A stretch of 64,000 nucleotides of DNA from Rhodanobacter sp. OK091 (GTDB lineage: Bacteria > Pseudomonadota > Gammaproteobacteria > Xanthomonadales > Rhodanobacteraceae), in contig NZ_FRCH01000002.1 in assembly GCF_900142825.1 (NCBI RefSeq), positions 1 through 64,000 of the forward strand. Direction: 5' to 3'. Below the pieces are notes generated by a model. That model saw only the letters and a program-made list of their open reading frames with translations. It had not been told where the DNA came from and made no database searches. The position numbers and the translations under genes were made by a program. This document shows positions 16,044 through 23,394 of this stretch, piece by piece; positions within the stretch are counted from its first letter, which is position 1, and the number at the start of each line of letters is the position of its first letter.

Positions 16044-17018
16044 TTATCGAAACAGCGGCCACGGTGCGAGGAAGATCAGCCAGATCAGCAGCAGGATGCC
16101 GACATACTTGCAGGCCTTGTACAGCTTCCTGTAACGGCTCTTGAATGCCACCTTGAAGCGGTGGCCGGCACCCTTGCGACGCTGGCTGAGCGCAAACAGG
16201 TGGTTGATGAAACCGGTTTTCTCCGTCTCGCCCTCGGTGTTCGGCGAGGCGGTGATCTTGCCCATGAACGCGCCGACACGGTGGTTGATCGCGTTCATCC
16301 AGCGTGTGCGCAGCGGCCGCTCGACGTCGGCAAACAGGATCACCCGCGTCTGCCCGCTGGTGTTCTCGGCCCAGTGCACGTAGGTTTCGTCGAACACTAC
16401 GTCCTTGCCATCGCCCCAGGCGTGCTCCTCGCCATCGACGAAGATGCGGCAGCTCCTCGCATTGGGCGTGATCAGGCCCAGGTGGTAGCGCAGCGAACCG
16501 GCGAACGGATCGCGGTGCGGATTGAGCTTGCTGCCCGGCGGCAGCAGCGCGAACATCGCGGCCTTCACGCTGGGAATCGATTTCAGCAAGGCTACCGTCT
16601 GCGGGCACAACGCCTCGGCCGAGGCCAGCGGCTCGCCGTACCATTTCAGATAGAAACGCTTCCAGCCCTGTTTGAAGAAGCTGTTGAAGCTGGCGTCGTT
16701 GTTCTTCGCGGCGGCACGGATGTATCCCTCGTCGAAGAGGTGCGTCGCCTCGTCGCGAATGAGCTTCCAGTTCGCCTGCAGCAGGTCCAGTTGCGGGAAT
16801 CCGCGGCGATCGAGAATCGGCCGAGCCGGCACCGCCGAAAACGCATACATCAACAGGTTGTAAGGCGCGAAGATCGCCGAGTGATCGACCAACTGGCGAT
16901 CGAAGCGCAGCCGCACGCGTCCGCGCAGGTGCACCAGCAGCACGCACAGCACGAAAAAGGCGAGCAGGGCCAGCAGGACGAGACGGGGGGTGAGGGTCAT
17001 GTCGACGCTTGCAACCAT
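16044..17018 (-). CDS. lpxO: LpxO-like aspartyl/asparaginyl beta-hydroxylase
   Basis: 324 residues. An N-terminal membrane segment (about 10-30) and a C-terminal one (about 300-318) flank an aspartyl-beta-hydroxylase domain with the iron ligands in NPHRDPFAG and VHWAENTS and the 2-oxoglutarate Arg in RVILFADVERP. LpxO enzymes hydroxylate the secondary acyl chain of lipid A at the inner membrane with iron, oxygen and 2-oxoglutarate, and the two membrane anchors fit that. ATGs at 17018 and 17000 are both possible. It ends 18 bases before the ECF41 promoter region. Confidence 0.8.
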   Translation of the reverse strand: MVASVDMTLTPRLVLLALLAFFVLCVLLVHLRGRVRLRFDRQLVDHSAIFAPYNLLMYAFSAVPARPILDRRGFPQLDLLQANWKLIRDEATHLFDEGYIRAAAKNNDASFNSFFKQGWKRFYLKWYGEPLASAEALCPQTVALLKSIPSVKAAMFALLPPGSKLNPHRDPFAGSLRYHLGLITPNARSCRIFVDGEEHAWGDGKDVVFDETYVHWAENTSGQTRVILFADVERPLRTRWMNAINHRVGAFMGKITASPNTEGETEKTGFINHLFALSQRRKGAGHRFKVAFKSRYRKLYKACKYVGILLLIWLIFLAPWPLFR

Positions 17019-17062
17019 GGGATGACTGTCAACCAGGCATTCTACTCGCTTGATCGCCGTCG

Positions 17063-18160
17063 CTATCGCGTGTCGATGCAGGCCTTCACCTGCTGTTCCC
17101 GGGTGAGATCGACGTGTTGTTGCGGGCTGATCGGCTCGAACACGGCCCGCGCGGCACTGCCCTTGTGGCGCAGGGCGGCGATCATGTTGGCGGCGGGGTA
17201 GCGCCCGGCGGCGAGGGCGGCCGCGTCGATCGCATGCATGCGATCGATCCAGGCGCGGTCTTCAGCCAACTGCGGGTCGAAGTTGAAGCCGATCCGTCGT
17301 TCGACGAATGGCATGATGGCGCCGCCGAAACTGAAGAACAGCTCGAAATCGAACTCGGCCAGCAGACAGCCCACGATGTCCTGCGCACGCACGCCTTCGT
17401 TGGAATACGCGGCATGGTCGATCGGCCGGTAACGTTCCGATGCCGTGTTGAAATGGCGATCGTGGCGTTTGCCGGACTGCAGGGTCGCCCACGCTTCCTG
17501 GACCACGGTTTCCACGTCCGGCCACAGCCGATGGCCGTTGCGGCCGATGATGTCGGAACCGAGCAGGACGCCTTGCGGGGCCAGCGAGCGTCGCAGCGAT
17601 CCGCAGAATGTCTCCAGCGCGGTGACGTGGTGGAAGAACTGGTTGACGATGATGACGTCCTGCCCGGGCAGCTCGAACGGCAGGTTGCAGTCGCGCGTCA
17701 CGAACGTCATCACCGCAGCGACGCCGCGTTCTTTGGCCGCGGCTGCCGCATGGCGCATCAGCGCGGGATTGAAATCGGCGCAGGTGATTTGCGCCGCGAT
17801 ACCGTCCGCGTGCAGCCGGGCGGCCAGCTCGATCTCCATGCCGCAGGAGCCGGTGCCGACGCTGAGCACACGCACCGGTGCGTTTCCATCGGTCGAGCTG
17901 CGCCGGATCTGATCGAAGAAGAAGCTTTCCGGCGAATCGATGCCCAGCCGCTGCGCGTCGGGGGCCAGGAACCGGCCGGACCAGTAGTCGAAGATCGGCG
18001 GCAGCGTTTCGCTCTGATATTGCGGGGTGACGCTGAACGCGACGCGCTCGGCCATGGCCAGCAATCGGCGGCGAGCTGACGCTGGTAGCGAGCGTGCCAG
18101 CAAGGCAATGGCACGCTTGGCCGGTAGCCGATGGCGGTAGGCGAAACTCTTCAACGACAT
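17063..18160 (-). CDS. SAM-dependent methyltransferase of unknown substrate
   Basis: 365 residues with a class I methyltransferase core in the middle: VRVLSVGTGSCGMEIELAA is motif I (about residues 120-140), ITCADFNP follows as the acidic post-I strand and VIIVNQFFHH as the motif II/post-II part. The first ~100 and last ~130 residues have no motif I recognise. It starts about 118 bases after the PIN-PhoH gene and ends 44 bases before the LpxO-like gene, so it may be co-transcribed with the latter, hinting at envelope or lipid modification; this is only positional. Confidence 0.7.
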   Translation of the reverse strand: MSLKSFAYRHRLPAKRAIALLARSLPASARRRLLAMAERVAFSVTPQYQSETLPPIFDYWSGRFLAPDAQRLGIDSPESFFFDQIRRSSTDGNAPVRVLSVGTGSCGMEIELAARLHADGIAAQITCADFNPALMRHAAAAAKERGVAAVMTFVTRDCNLPFELPGQDVIIVNQFFHHVTALETFCGSLRRSLAPQGVLLGSDIIGRNGHRLWPDVETVVQEAWATLQSGKRHDRHFNTASERYRPIDHAAYSNEGVRAQDIVGCLLAEFDFELFFSFGGAIMPFVERRIGFNFDPQLAEDRAWIDRMHAIDAAALAAGRYPAANMIAALRHKGSAARAVFEPISPQQHVDLTREQQVKACIDTR

Positions 18161-18230
18161 GGAGACGGCATCAGTCGGGCATGTCAGGGCGATGGCACCG
18201 GGAAGCGAGGAGTGCGGTGCGGAAGCGGGA

Positions 18231-18255
18231 GGGCCTGTCGTCTTGCGACAGGCCC
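18231..18255 (-). terminator. hairpin after the PIN-PhoH gene
   Basis: Perfect ten-base stem GGGCCTGTCG (18231-18240) with CGACAGGCCC (18246-18255), five-base loop, located 22 bases beyond the stop of the PIN-PhoH gene. No clear run of T follows on the minus strand, so termination strength is uncertain. Confidence 0.6.
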
Positions 18256-18277
18256 CATAGTTTCCTGCTTCTTGATG

Positions 18278-19660
18278 TCACAGCGCCTCCGCCGCGAAAT
18301 CCGCCAGCCGTGAACGTTCGCCGCGACGCAAGGTGATGTGCGCCGAGTGCTCCCAGTTCTTGAAGCGATCGACTGCGTAGGTGAGGCCGGAAGTGGTTTC
18401 GGTGAGATAGGGCGTATCGATCTGCTCGACGTTGCCGAGGCAGACGATCTTGGTGCCGGGGCCGGCGCGGGTGATCAGGGTCTTCATCTGTTTCGGCGTG
18501 AGGTTCTGTGCCTCGTCGATGATCAGGTAACGCGACAGGAAGGTGCGCCCGCGCATGAAGTTGAGCGAGCGGATCTTGATGCGCGAGGCAAGCAGGTCGT
18601 TGGTGGCCTGGCGGCCCCAGCTGCCGCCGTCCTCGGGGTTGGCGAGCACTTCCAGGTTGTCGGTCAGCGCGCCCATCCACGGCGTCATCTTCTCTTCCTC
18701 GGTGCCGGGCAAGAAGCCGATGTCCTCGCCCACCGAGACGGTGGCGCGGGTCATGATGATTTCGCGGTAACGCTGCTGGTCCATCACCTGCGCCAGGCCC
18801 GCGGCCAGCGCCAGCAAGGTCTTGCCGGTGCCGGCATTGCCGAGCAGGGTGACGAAGTCGACGTCCGGGTCCATCAGCGCGTTGAGTGCGAAGTTCTGCT
18901 CGCGGTTGCGTGCGCCGATGCCCCATACGTGATGGTTCGCATGGGAGTGGTCATCCAGCAGCACCAGCGTGGCGCTGGTGTCGTCGATTTGCAGCACGCG
19001 CAGTTCGACCGCGTTTTCACCGGGCAGGAACAGGCACTCGTTCGGATACCAGATGTCCTCCTCGCGTCTATCCACCTTGTAGAACGTGCGCCCCCGCTCG
19101 GTCCACGACTGCACTTCCGGGTGCTGGTCCCAGAAGGTTTCCGGCAGCTCGGCGGAGCCGGTGTAAAGCAGGGAAAAGTCGTCCAGCGCGCGGTCGTTCT
19201 CATAATCTTCGGCGACGATGCCATTGATGCTCGCCTTGATCCGCAGGTTGATGTCCTTGGTGACAAGGATGACTGCCCGATCGGGATTCTGGTCACGCAG
19301 TTCGATCACCGCCAGCAGGATCTGGTTGTCCGCCTTGGTGTGGCCATTGCTGCTGGTGCGGTGCTGGAAATACAGCCGGCCAACGGAGGCGCCGCGCTTG
19401 AGCTTGATGCCTTGCGGATTGCTCAGTTCCAGCCCGTCGCCCAGATCATGCTGCTTGCCCAGTTCGATCAGCTCGTTGAGAAAACGGCTGACCTGGCGGG
19501 CGTTGCGCGAAACTTCCGAGGCGCCTTTCTTTTTTTCGTCCAGTTCCTCCAGCACGGTCATCGGAATGAAGACGTCGTGTTCCTCGAAGCGGAACAGCGA
19601 GGTCGGGTCATGCAGCAGGACGTTAGTGTCGAGAGCGTAGATGCGCTTGCTTCCGGTCAT
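18278..19660 (-). CDS. PIN domain-PhoH family ATPase (YlaK-like)
   Basis: 460 residues. The N-terminal PIN-type nuclease domain (YALDTNVLLHDP, VLEELDEKK, VTKDINLRIKA) is fused to a C-terminal PhoH-type P-loop ATPase with Walker A LLGNAGTGKT (about residue 265) and Walker B YLIIDEAQNL. PIN-PhoH (PhoH2-like) proteins are predicted RNA-acting helicase/nucleases. The ATG at 19660 is preceded by AGGA; a further in-frame start at 19735 adds residues without conservation. It stands between bcp and the methyltransferase gene and has its own hairpin downstream. Confidence 0.9.
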   Translation of the reverse strand: MTGSKRIYALDTNVLLHDPTSLFRFEEHDVFIPMTVLEELDEKKKGASEVSRNARQVSRFLNELIELGKQHDLGDGLELSNPQGIKLKRGASVGRLYFQHRTSSNGHTKADNQILLAVIELRDQNPDRAVILVTKDINLRIKASINGIVAEDYENDRALDDFSLLYTGSAELPETFWDQHPEVQSWTERGRTFYKVDRREEDIWYPNECLFLPGENAVELRVLQIDDTSATLVLLDDHSHANHHVWGIGARNREQNFALNALMDPDVDFVTLLGNAGTGKTLLALAAGLAQVMDQQRYREIIMTRATVSVGEDIGFLPGTEEEKMTPWMGALTDNLEVLANPEDGGSWGRQATNDLLASRIKIRSLNFMRGRTFLSRYLIIDEAQNLTPKQMKTLITRAGPGTKIVCLGNVEQIDTPYLTETTSGLTYAVDRFKNWEHSAHITLRRGERSRLADFAAEAL

Positions 19661-19793
19661 GCGGAAGTGTCCTCGCTGGTGGATGGATGAAAGAGCTGCG
19701 GCGTACGGCGAGCCGCAGAGAGGTGACGCCGGCACGGATCGCAGGCAAGGTGCCGGCGATCGAATCCGGCGGAAACCATGAATGCCGGGATGG

Positions 19794-20255
19794 TCACTTG
19801 GCGGGGATGGTGTCGAGCACGGCCTGGGCGTGGCCGGGTACTTTCACGCCACGCCACGCCTGGGCCAGTTTTCCGTCGGGGTCGATCAGGAAGGTGCTGC
19901 GTACGATGCCCAGGTGGCGTTTTCCGTACAGCACCTTTTCGTGGATCACGTCGAACGCCTGGCACCAGGTTTCATCGGGGTCGGAAACCAGCGCAAACGG
20001 CAGCTCCTGCTTGGCGGCGAAATTGGCGTGCGATTTCGGCGAATCGCGCGACACGCCGATGACCTGCGCATTGCGTCGGCGGAACGCCGGATACAGGTCG
20101 CGGAAATCCTTCGCCTCGCTGGTGCAGCCGGGCGTGCTGTCCTTGGGGTAGAAATACAGCACGATCCATTGACCCTTGAGGCTGGCGAGCTTCAGTGTGC
20201 TGCCATCGCCGATGACACCGTGGAGTGCAGGGACTTTCTTGCCAACTTCGGGCAT
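19794..20255 (-). CDS. bcp: thiol peroxidase Bcp (peroxiredoxin Q)
   Basis: 153-residue peroxiredoxin of the BCP/PrxQ class; reduces hydrogen peroxide and lipid peroxides. The peroxidatic cysteine is in DSTPGCTSEA (about residue 44). The resolving cysteine that many BCPs carry five residues later is missing here (Lys instead), so this copy probably works as a one-cysteine enzyme or resolves through Cys in ETWCQAF (about residue 97). Length is normal. It follows gcvR on the same strand, 219 bases away. Confidence 0.92.
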   Translation of the reverse strand: MPEVGKKVPALHGVIGDGSTLKLASLKGQWIVLYFYPKDSTPGCTSEAKDFRDLYPAFRRRNAQVIGVSRDSPKSHANFAAKQELPFALVSDPDETWCQAFDVIHEKVLYGKRHLGIVRSTFLIDPDGKLAQAWRGVKVPGHAQAVLDTIPAK

Positions 20256-20474
20256 GACTACTCCTGCACAGCGAGTGGCCGCTGCGCATGCGTGTGAGAA
20301 AGAGAATTCGGGAACCGGCTGACGGCAAACATTGCGGGTGGTACGCAGATATCGCTCGGATTGGATCGACCCACTGACGGCAATGCAGCGTTCCTCGGTA
20401 GTCCCGGGCGCAAGACTAGCGCGTGCGCACCCACCGATAACAGTCCTTGTCAGATGCGCCGGATCGCGCGATCC
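20256..20474. other. intergenic space between gcvR and bcp
   Basis: No gene fits here. A perfect 14-base palindrome, GGATCGCGCGATCC (20461-20474), abuts the gcvR stop codon and may form a short hairpin in the RNA. The rest should hold the bcp promoter. I compared the sequence with common structured RNAs by eye and recognised none. Confidence 0.5.
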
Positions 20475-21056
20475 TCAGAACTTCACCGGATCCATGATCG
20501 CATCCAGGTTCAGGCCGTCGCAGAGTTCGAGAAAATCGTCGCGCAGTGCGGCAATGTGGATTTCCGCCGGGATGCCGATGGTGAACTGGGCCTGGAACAT
20601 ATCCGCCCCGGTCTGCATGGCCTGGTAACGGGTGGAGTTCAGCTGCTCCACGCTGATCTCGTGCTGGGTGAAGAACTCCACGATCCGCGCCACGATGCCG
20701 GGCCGATCGGCGGCCACCACTTCCACCAGGTACGGCAGCAGGTGCGAGCTGTTTTCACGCGGCCCAGTGCGGTAGTGCACCAGCCGCAGGCTCTCGTCGC
20801 GGGCCAGTTTGGTCAGCGCGGTTTCCAGCTTGGCGAGCGCATCCCATGCGCCGCTGGCCAGAAGCATCAGCGAGACTTCCGTGCCGATCGTCGACACCCG
20901 CGATTCGGAGAGGTTGCAGCCGGCGTCGGCAATACGCTTGGCCAGCGCCAGCAGAGGCGATTTGTTCGATGACGTGAGCGCCTGGATCAGCAACTGGTTG
21001 TCGTTGCCAGCACGCGCGGCCGAGGGAGTGGAAGAAGAGGCGGAAGAGGGTTTCAA
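20475..21056 (-). CDS. gcvR: glycine cleavage system regulator GcvR-like ACT-domain protein
   Basis: 193 residues with two ACT domains: the first starts at NDNQLLIQALTSSNKSPLLA, the second at YLVEVVAADRPGIVARIVEF (which has the typical DRPGIV loop). GcvR proteins bind glycine and modulate the GcvA activator; here no gcv genes are adjacent, so the role is inferred from the family. I chose the TTG at 21056; an ATG at 21155 would extend the protein through the palindrome and promoter space shared with divergent dapA, and those residues look non-coding. GcvR is commonly found divergent from dapA, as here. Confidence 0.85.
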   Translation of the reverse strand: MKPSSASSSTPSAARAGNDNQLLIQALTSSNKSPLLALAKRIADAGCNLSESRVSTIGTEVSLMLLASGAWDALAKLETALTKLARDESLRLVHYRTGPRENSSHLLPYLVEVVAADRPGIVARIVEFFTQHEISVEQLNSTRYQAMQTGADMFQAQFTIGIPAEIHIAALRDDFLELCDGLNLDAIMDPVKF

Positions 21057-21117
21057 AAGTGGCCTGCCTGTGACGTCATCGGCGCGTTGGTAGCTGGTGA
21101 GGGTACTCCGATCGAGC

Positions 21118-21148
21118 TTACTTGCCCGCCTCGCGAGGCGGCAAGTAA
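21118..21148. repeat. 31-base inverted repeat between gcvR and dapA
   Basis: TTACTTGCC-C-GCCTCG (21118-21133) faces CGAGGCGGCAAGTAA (21134-21148); the arms are complementary except for one extra C. It lies between divergent start codons and could be an operator shared by both genes or a leader hairpin of dapA. Confidence 0.6.
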
Positions 21149-21181
21149 CATGCACGGCTTGCCTTGTAGCGGAATCGAGAC

Positions 21182-22078
21182 TTGAACATTCGTGGAAGTA
21201 TCTGCGCGCTGGTCACCCCGTTTGCGGCCGATGGCGCACTCGACCTGCGGGCGTTTGGCCGGTTGCTCGACTATCAGCTCGCCGGCGGCACGCAGGCGCT
21301 GGTGGTGGCCGGCTCCACGGGCGAAGCGCATATGCTGGAGCACGACGAGTTCGATCGCCTGCTGGCATTTGCCGTCGAGCGTGTGGCCGGGCAGGTGCCG
21401 GTGCTCGCCGGTACCGGCGAGGCGGGTACCGCCAAGACCGTCGCCATGACCCGTCGCGCCAAGGCGCTGGGCGCCGACGCAGCGCTGGTGGTGACGCCGT
21501 ACTACGTGCGCCCGACCCAGGAAGGCCTGCGCCGGCATTTCCTCGAAGTGGCCGAACACGGCGGCCTGCCCGTGGTGCTGTACAACGTGCCCAGCCGTAC
21601 CGGCTGCGATCTGGCGCCCGAGACGGTGGCGGGGCTGCGCGAGCATCCGGCGATCATCGGCATCAAGGAGGCGCTTGGCGACAGCAAACGGATTTCGGCG
21701 CTGGCGGAACTTGTGCGCGCGGATTTCGTCTATCTGTCCGGCGACGATGGCAGCGCTGGCGTGGCGATGCTGGCCGGTGCCGCTGGTACCATCTCGGTGG
21801 TGGCCAACCTGGTGCCGCAGGCATTTCGCGCGTTGTGTGATGCGGCCACCGATGGCGATCAAGTCGCTACCGAACGGTGTCACGCGGCGCTCGATCCGCT
21901 GGTGCAGGCGCTGAACTGCGCGCCCAACCCGATCGCGGTCAAGGCTGGCCTGCCCGTTCTGGGGCTGGGTCTGGCGCTGCCGAGGTTGCCGCTGGTGGAA
22001 CTGAACGACGGTCCGGATCGCGCCCGATTGCACCAAGCGCTGTCCAGTCTGGCATCCTTGGCGACTGCGGCCGGTTGA
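21182..22078 (+). CDS. dapA: 4-hydroxy-tetrahydrodipicolinate synthase
   Basis: 298-residue aldolase-fold enzyme condensing pyruvate with aspartate semialdehyde in lysine and peptidoglycan-precursor synthesis. Seen are VAGSTGEAHML, YYVRPTQEGLRRHF, the tyrosine in LYNVPSRTG, and the Schiff-base lysine in IIGIKEALGD. The start is a TTG with GGA about ten bases upstream; no ATG gives the conserved N-terminal strand (IRGSICALVTPF). It is followed after 33 bases by the bamC-like lipoprotein gene, as in E. coli. Confidence 0.94.
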   Translation: MNIRGSICALVTPFAADGALDLRAFGRLLDYQLAGGTQALVVAGSTGEAHMLEHDEFDRLLAFAVERVAGQVPVLAGTGEAGTAKTVAMTRRAKALGADAALVVTPYYVRPTQEGLRRHFLEVAEHGGLPVVLYNVPSRTGCDLAPETVAGLREHPAIIGIKEALGDSKRISALAELVRADFVYLSGDDGSAGVAMLAGAAGTISVVANLVPQAFRALCDAATDGDQVATERCHAALDPLVQALNCAPNPIAVKAGLPVLGLGLALPRLPLVELNDGPDRARLHQALSSLASLATAAG

Positions 22079-22111
22079 CGGTTGCCTGACTTACTCACGG
22101 AATCTGACTAC

Positions 22112-22705
22112 ATGAAGAAAACCTCGCTCCTCGTGGCCCTGCCGGCTGTGGCCCTCAGTGGCCTGCTGCTTTCCGGCTGCGGCATGTTCCGCTCGCACAA
22201 GGCGTGGGACACTGCCCAGCAGCAGTCGCCGCTGGAGATTCCGCCGAGCCTGGACCGTCCTTCGACCAGCGATGCGCTGGTCATTCCGCCGCCGGGCGCG
22301 AATCGCCCGACCGCCAATGGCGCGACGGCCAGCGTCGGTGCTGCCACGGGCCAGATTGCCGACGGCTTCGTGCTGGCTGACAGCGTGGACAATGCGTATC
22401 GCCGGGTGGGCCAGGTGCTGCAAGGCGGCAGTTTGGGGCAGCTGGTCGGTCACGACGACAGCGCGCACAGCTATACGCTGAGCGTTTCCGATGCTGTCGC
22501 GAAGCAGAAGAAGAAAGGCTTCTTCGGTCGGCTGTTCGGGCATGACAAGAGCGATTCCGCCAGCACCGCAGGCGGCGCCGGATCGCATCAGGTAAAGGTC
22601 AGCGTCAACACCAGCGGCACCAATGCCAGTGAAATCCGTGCCGAAGGCAACGCGGCCGCGGTGGCGAAGGTGATCGACACGTTGAAGTCCAGTCTCGGCG
22701 GCTAA
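22112..22705 (+). CDS. bamC: BamC-like outer-membrane lipoprotein (NlpB)
   Basis: 197 residues. A lipoprotein signal with lipobox LLSGC (cysteine near residue 24) is followed by a proline-rich linker (PLEIPPSLDRP) similar to the BamC lariat region that contacts BamD, and one C-terminal domain. It is shorter than E. coli BamC, as usual in Xanthomonads. I chose the ATG at 22112, at the start of the signal. Position right after dapA supports the assignment. Role: accessory part of the outer-membrane protein assembly complex. Confidence 0.82.
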   Translation: MKKTSLLVALPAVALSGLLLSGCGMFRSHKAWDTAQQQSPLEIPPSLDRPSTSDALVIPPPGANRPTANGATASVGAATGQIADGFVLADSVDNAYRRVGQVLQGGSLGQLVGHDDSAHSYTLSVSDAVAKQKKKGFFGRLFGHDKSDSASTAGGAGSHQVKVSVNTSGTNASEIRAEGNAAAVAKVIDTLKSSLGG

Positions 22706-22717
22706 GTCGGTCAAGCA

Positions 22718-22762
22718 CCATAAACGGAAACGCCGCCTCCAGGGCGGCGTTTCCGTTTATGG
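22718..22762. terminator. bidirectional terminator between bamC and fdxA
   Basis: Perfect 20-base stem with a five-base loop (arms 22718-22737 and 22743-22762, loop TCCAG). It lies between convergent genes and contains A- and T-rich ends, so it can stop transcripts from both sides. Confidence 0.88.
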
Positions 22763-22773
22763 ATGGCGGGAAC

Positions 22774-23097
22774 TCAGCGCTGCAGCAGCTTGAGCTTGTC
22801 CGGTTTGCCTTCCCAGTCCTTGGCGTCGGCCGGGCTGTCCTTGCGCTCGGTGATCACCGGCCAGCTCTTGGCCAGTTCGGCGTTGAGCGCCACGAAGGCT
22901 TCCTGGCCTGCAGGAACATCGTCTTCCGGATAGATCGCGTTGATCGGGCACTCCGGCTCGCACAAGGTGCAGTCGATGCACTCGTCCGGATCGATCGCGA
23001 GAAAATTGGGGCCTTCATGGAAGGCGTCGACCGGGCAGACCTCAACGCAATCGGTGTATTTGCACTTGATGCAGTTGTCGATGACGACGAAAGTCAT
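22774..23097 (-). CDS. fdxA: seven-iron ferredoxin FdxA
   Basis: 107 residues, closely resembling Azotobacter ferredoxin I. The cysteine pattern [14 protein letters not shown] plus [12 protein letters not shown] provides ligands for one [3Fe-4S] and one [4Fe-4S] cluster; the long C-terminal extension ([11 protein letters not shown]...) is also typical of the FdxA type. It is a cytoplasmic low-potential electron carrier; the partners are not identifiable here. The gene is convergent with bamC across a strong terminator. Confidence 0.95.
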   Translation of the reverse strand: MTFVVIDNCIKCKYTDCVEVCPVDAFHEGPNFLAIDPDECIDCTLCEPECPINAIYPEDDVPAGQEAFVALNAELAKSWPVITERKDSPADAKDWEGKPDKLKLLQR

Positions 23098-23147
23098 GGA
23101 GGCGTTTCGGCTTTAAGAGAAGTGGTCGAGAGGCTCTTGTGAAGAGT

Positions 23148-23165
23148 GCGGCCATGGATGGCCGC
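23148..23165. repeat. 18-base inverted repeat upstream of fdxA
   Basis: GCGGCCAT-GG-ATGGCCGC, perfect eight-base arms, about 50 bases before the fdxA start codon on its coding side. It may be an operator or an RNA hairpin. Confidence 0.45.
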
Positions 23166-23196
23166 TTCTGATCTGGCCAATAGCCAAGGTGCGTGA

Positions 23197-23220
23197 GTTG
23201 TCGGGACCTTTCCTGACAAC
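23197..23220 (-). terminator. hairpin downstream of tRNA-Glu
   Basis: Stem of about ten base pairs (GTTGTC...GACAAC extended by GGGA/TCCT with one G-T pair) with a four-base loop, starting about 29 bases beyond the tRNA 3' end. It is probably the end of the tRNA transcript, although no T run follows. Confidence 0.5.
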
Positions 23221-23248
23221 GGCAATCATGGAAGATTGCACAAGTAAA

Positions 23249-23324
23249 TGGTGCTCCCTACGAGGTTCGAACTCGTGTTCCCGCCTTGAGAGGGCAGTGT
23301 CCTGGGCCACTAGACGAAGGGAGC
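23249..23324 (-). tRNA. tRNA-Glu (anticodon CTC)
   Basis: 76 bases including an encoded CCA. The acceptor stem GCTCCCT pairs with AGGGAGC, the D-arm is TCTAGTGGCCCAGGA, and the anticodon stem CTGCC/GGCGG encloses loop CTCTCAA, giving anticodon CTC. The T-arm contains GTTCGAAC. All four arms fold correctly. The plus-strand complement is the visible sequence from TGGTGCTCCC onward. Confidence 0.97.
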
Positions 23325-23344
23325 GTTATCTTGCGAGGCGCGCT

Positions 23345-23372
23345 AGTATAACGGAATTGTTTCGCGCGGCAA
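23345..23372 (-). promoter_or_regulatory. promoter of tRNA-Glu
   Basis: On the minus strand TTGCCG (23372-23367), 16-base spacer, TATACT (23350-23345), followed by a GC-rich discriminator AGCGCGCC. The tRNA 5' end is about 14 bases beyond the predicted start. The GC-rich discriminator is the pattern of stable-RNA promoters subject to stringent control. Confidence 0.75.
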
Positions 23373-23394
23373 TGCTCGACATGCCGTTCGAAGC

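Noticed and set aside
15063..17201. A 712-codon plus-strand frame over the sigma factor and LpxO genes
   Set aside because: Both opposite genes have clear domains; this frame has none.
20256..20474. Possible riboswitch or small RNA between gcvR and bcp
   Set aside because: The stretch is long enough and has some hairpins, but by eye it does not match glycine, cobalamin, SAM riboswitches, 6S, SRP or RNase P RNA.
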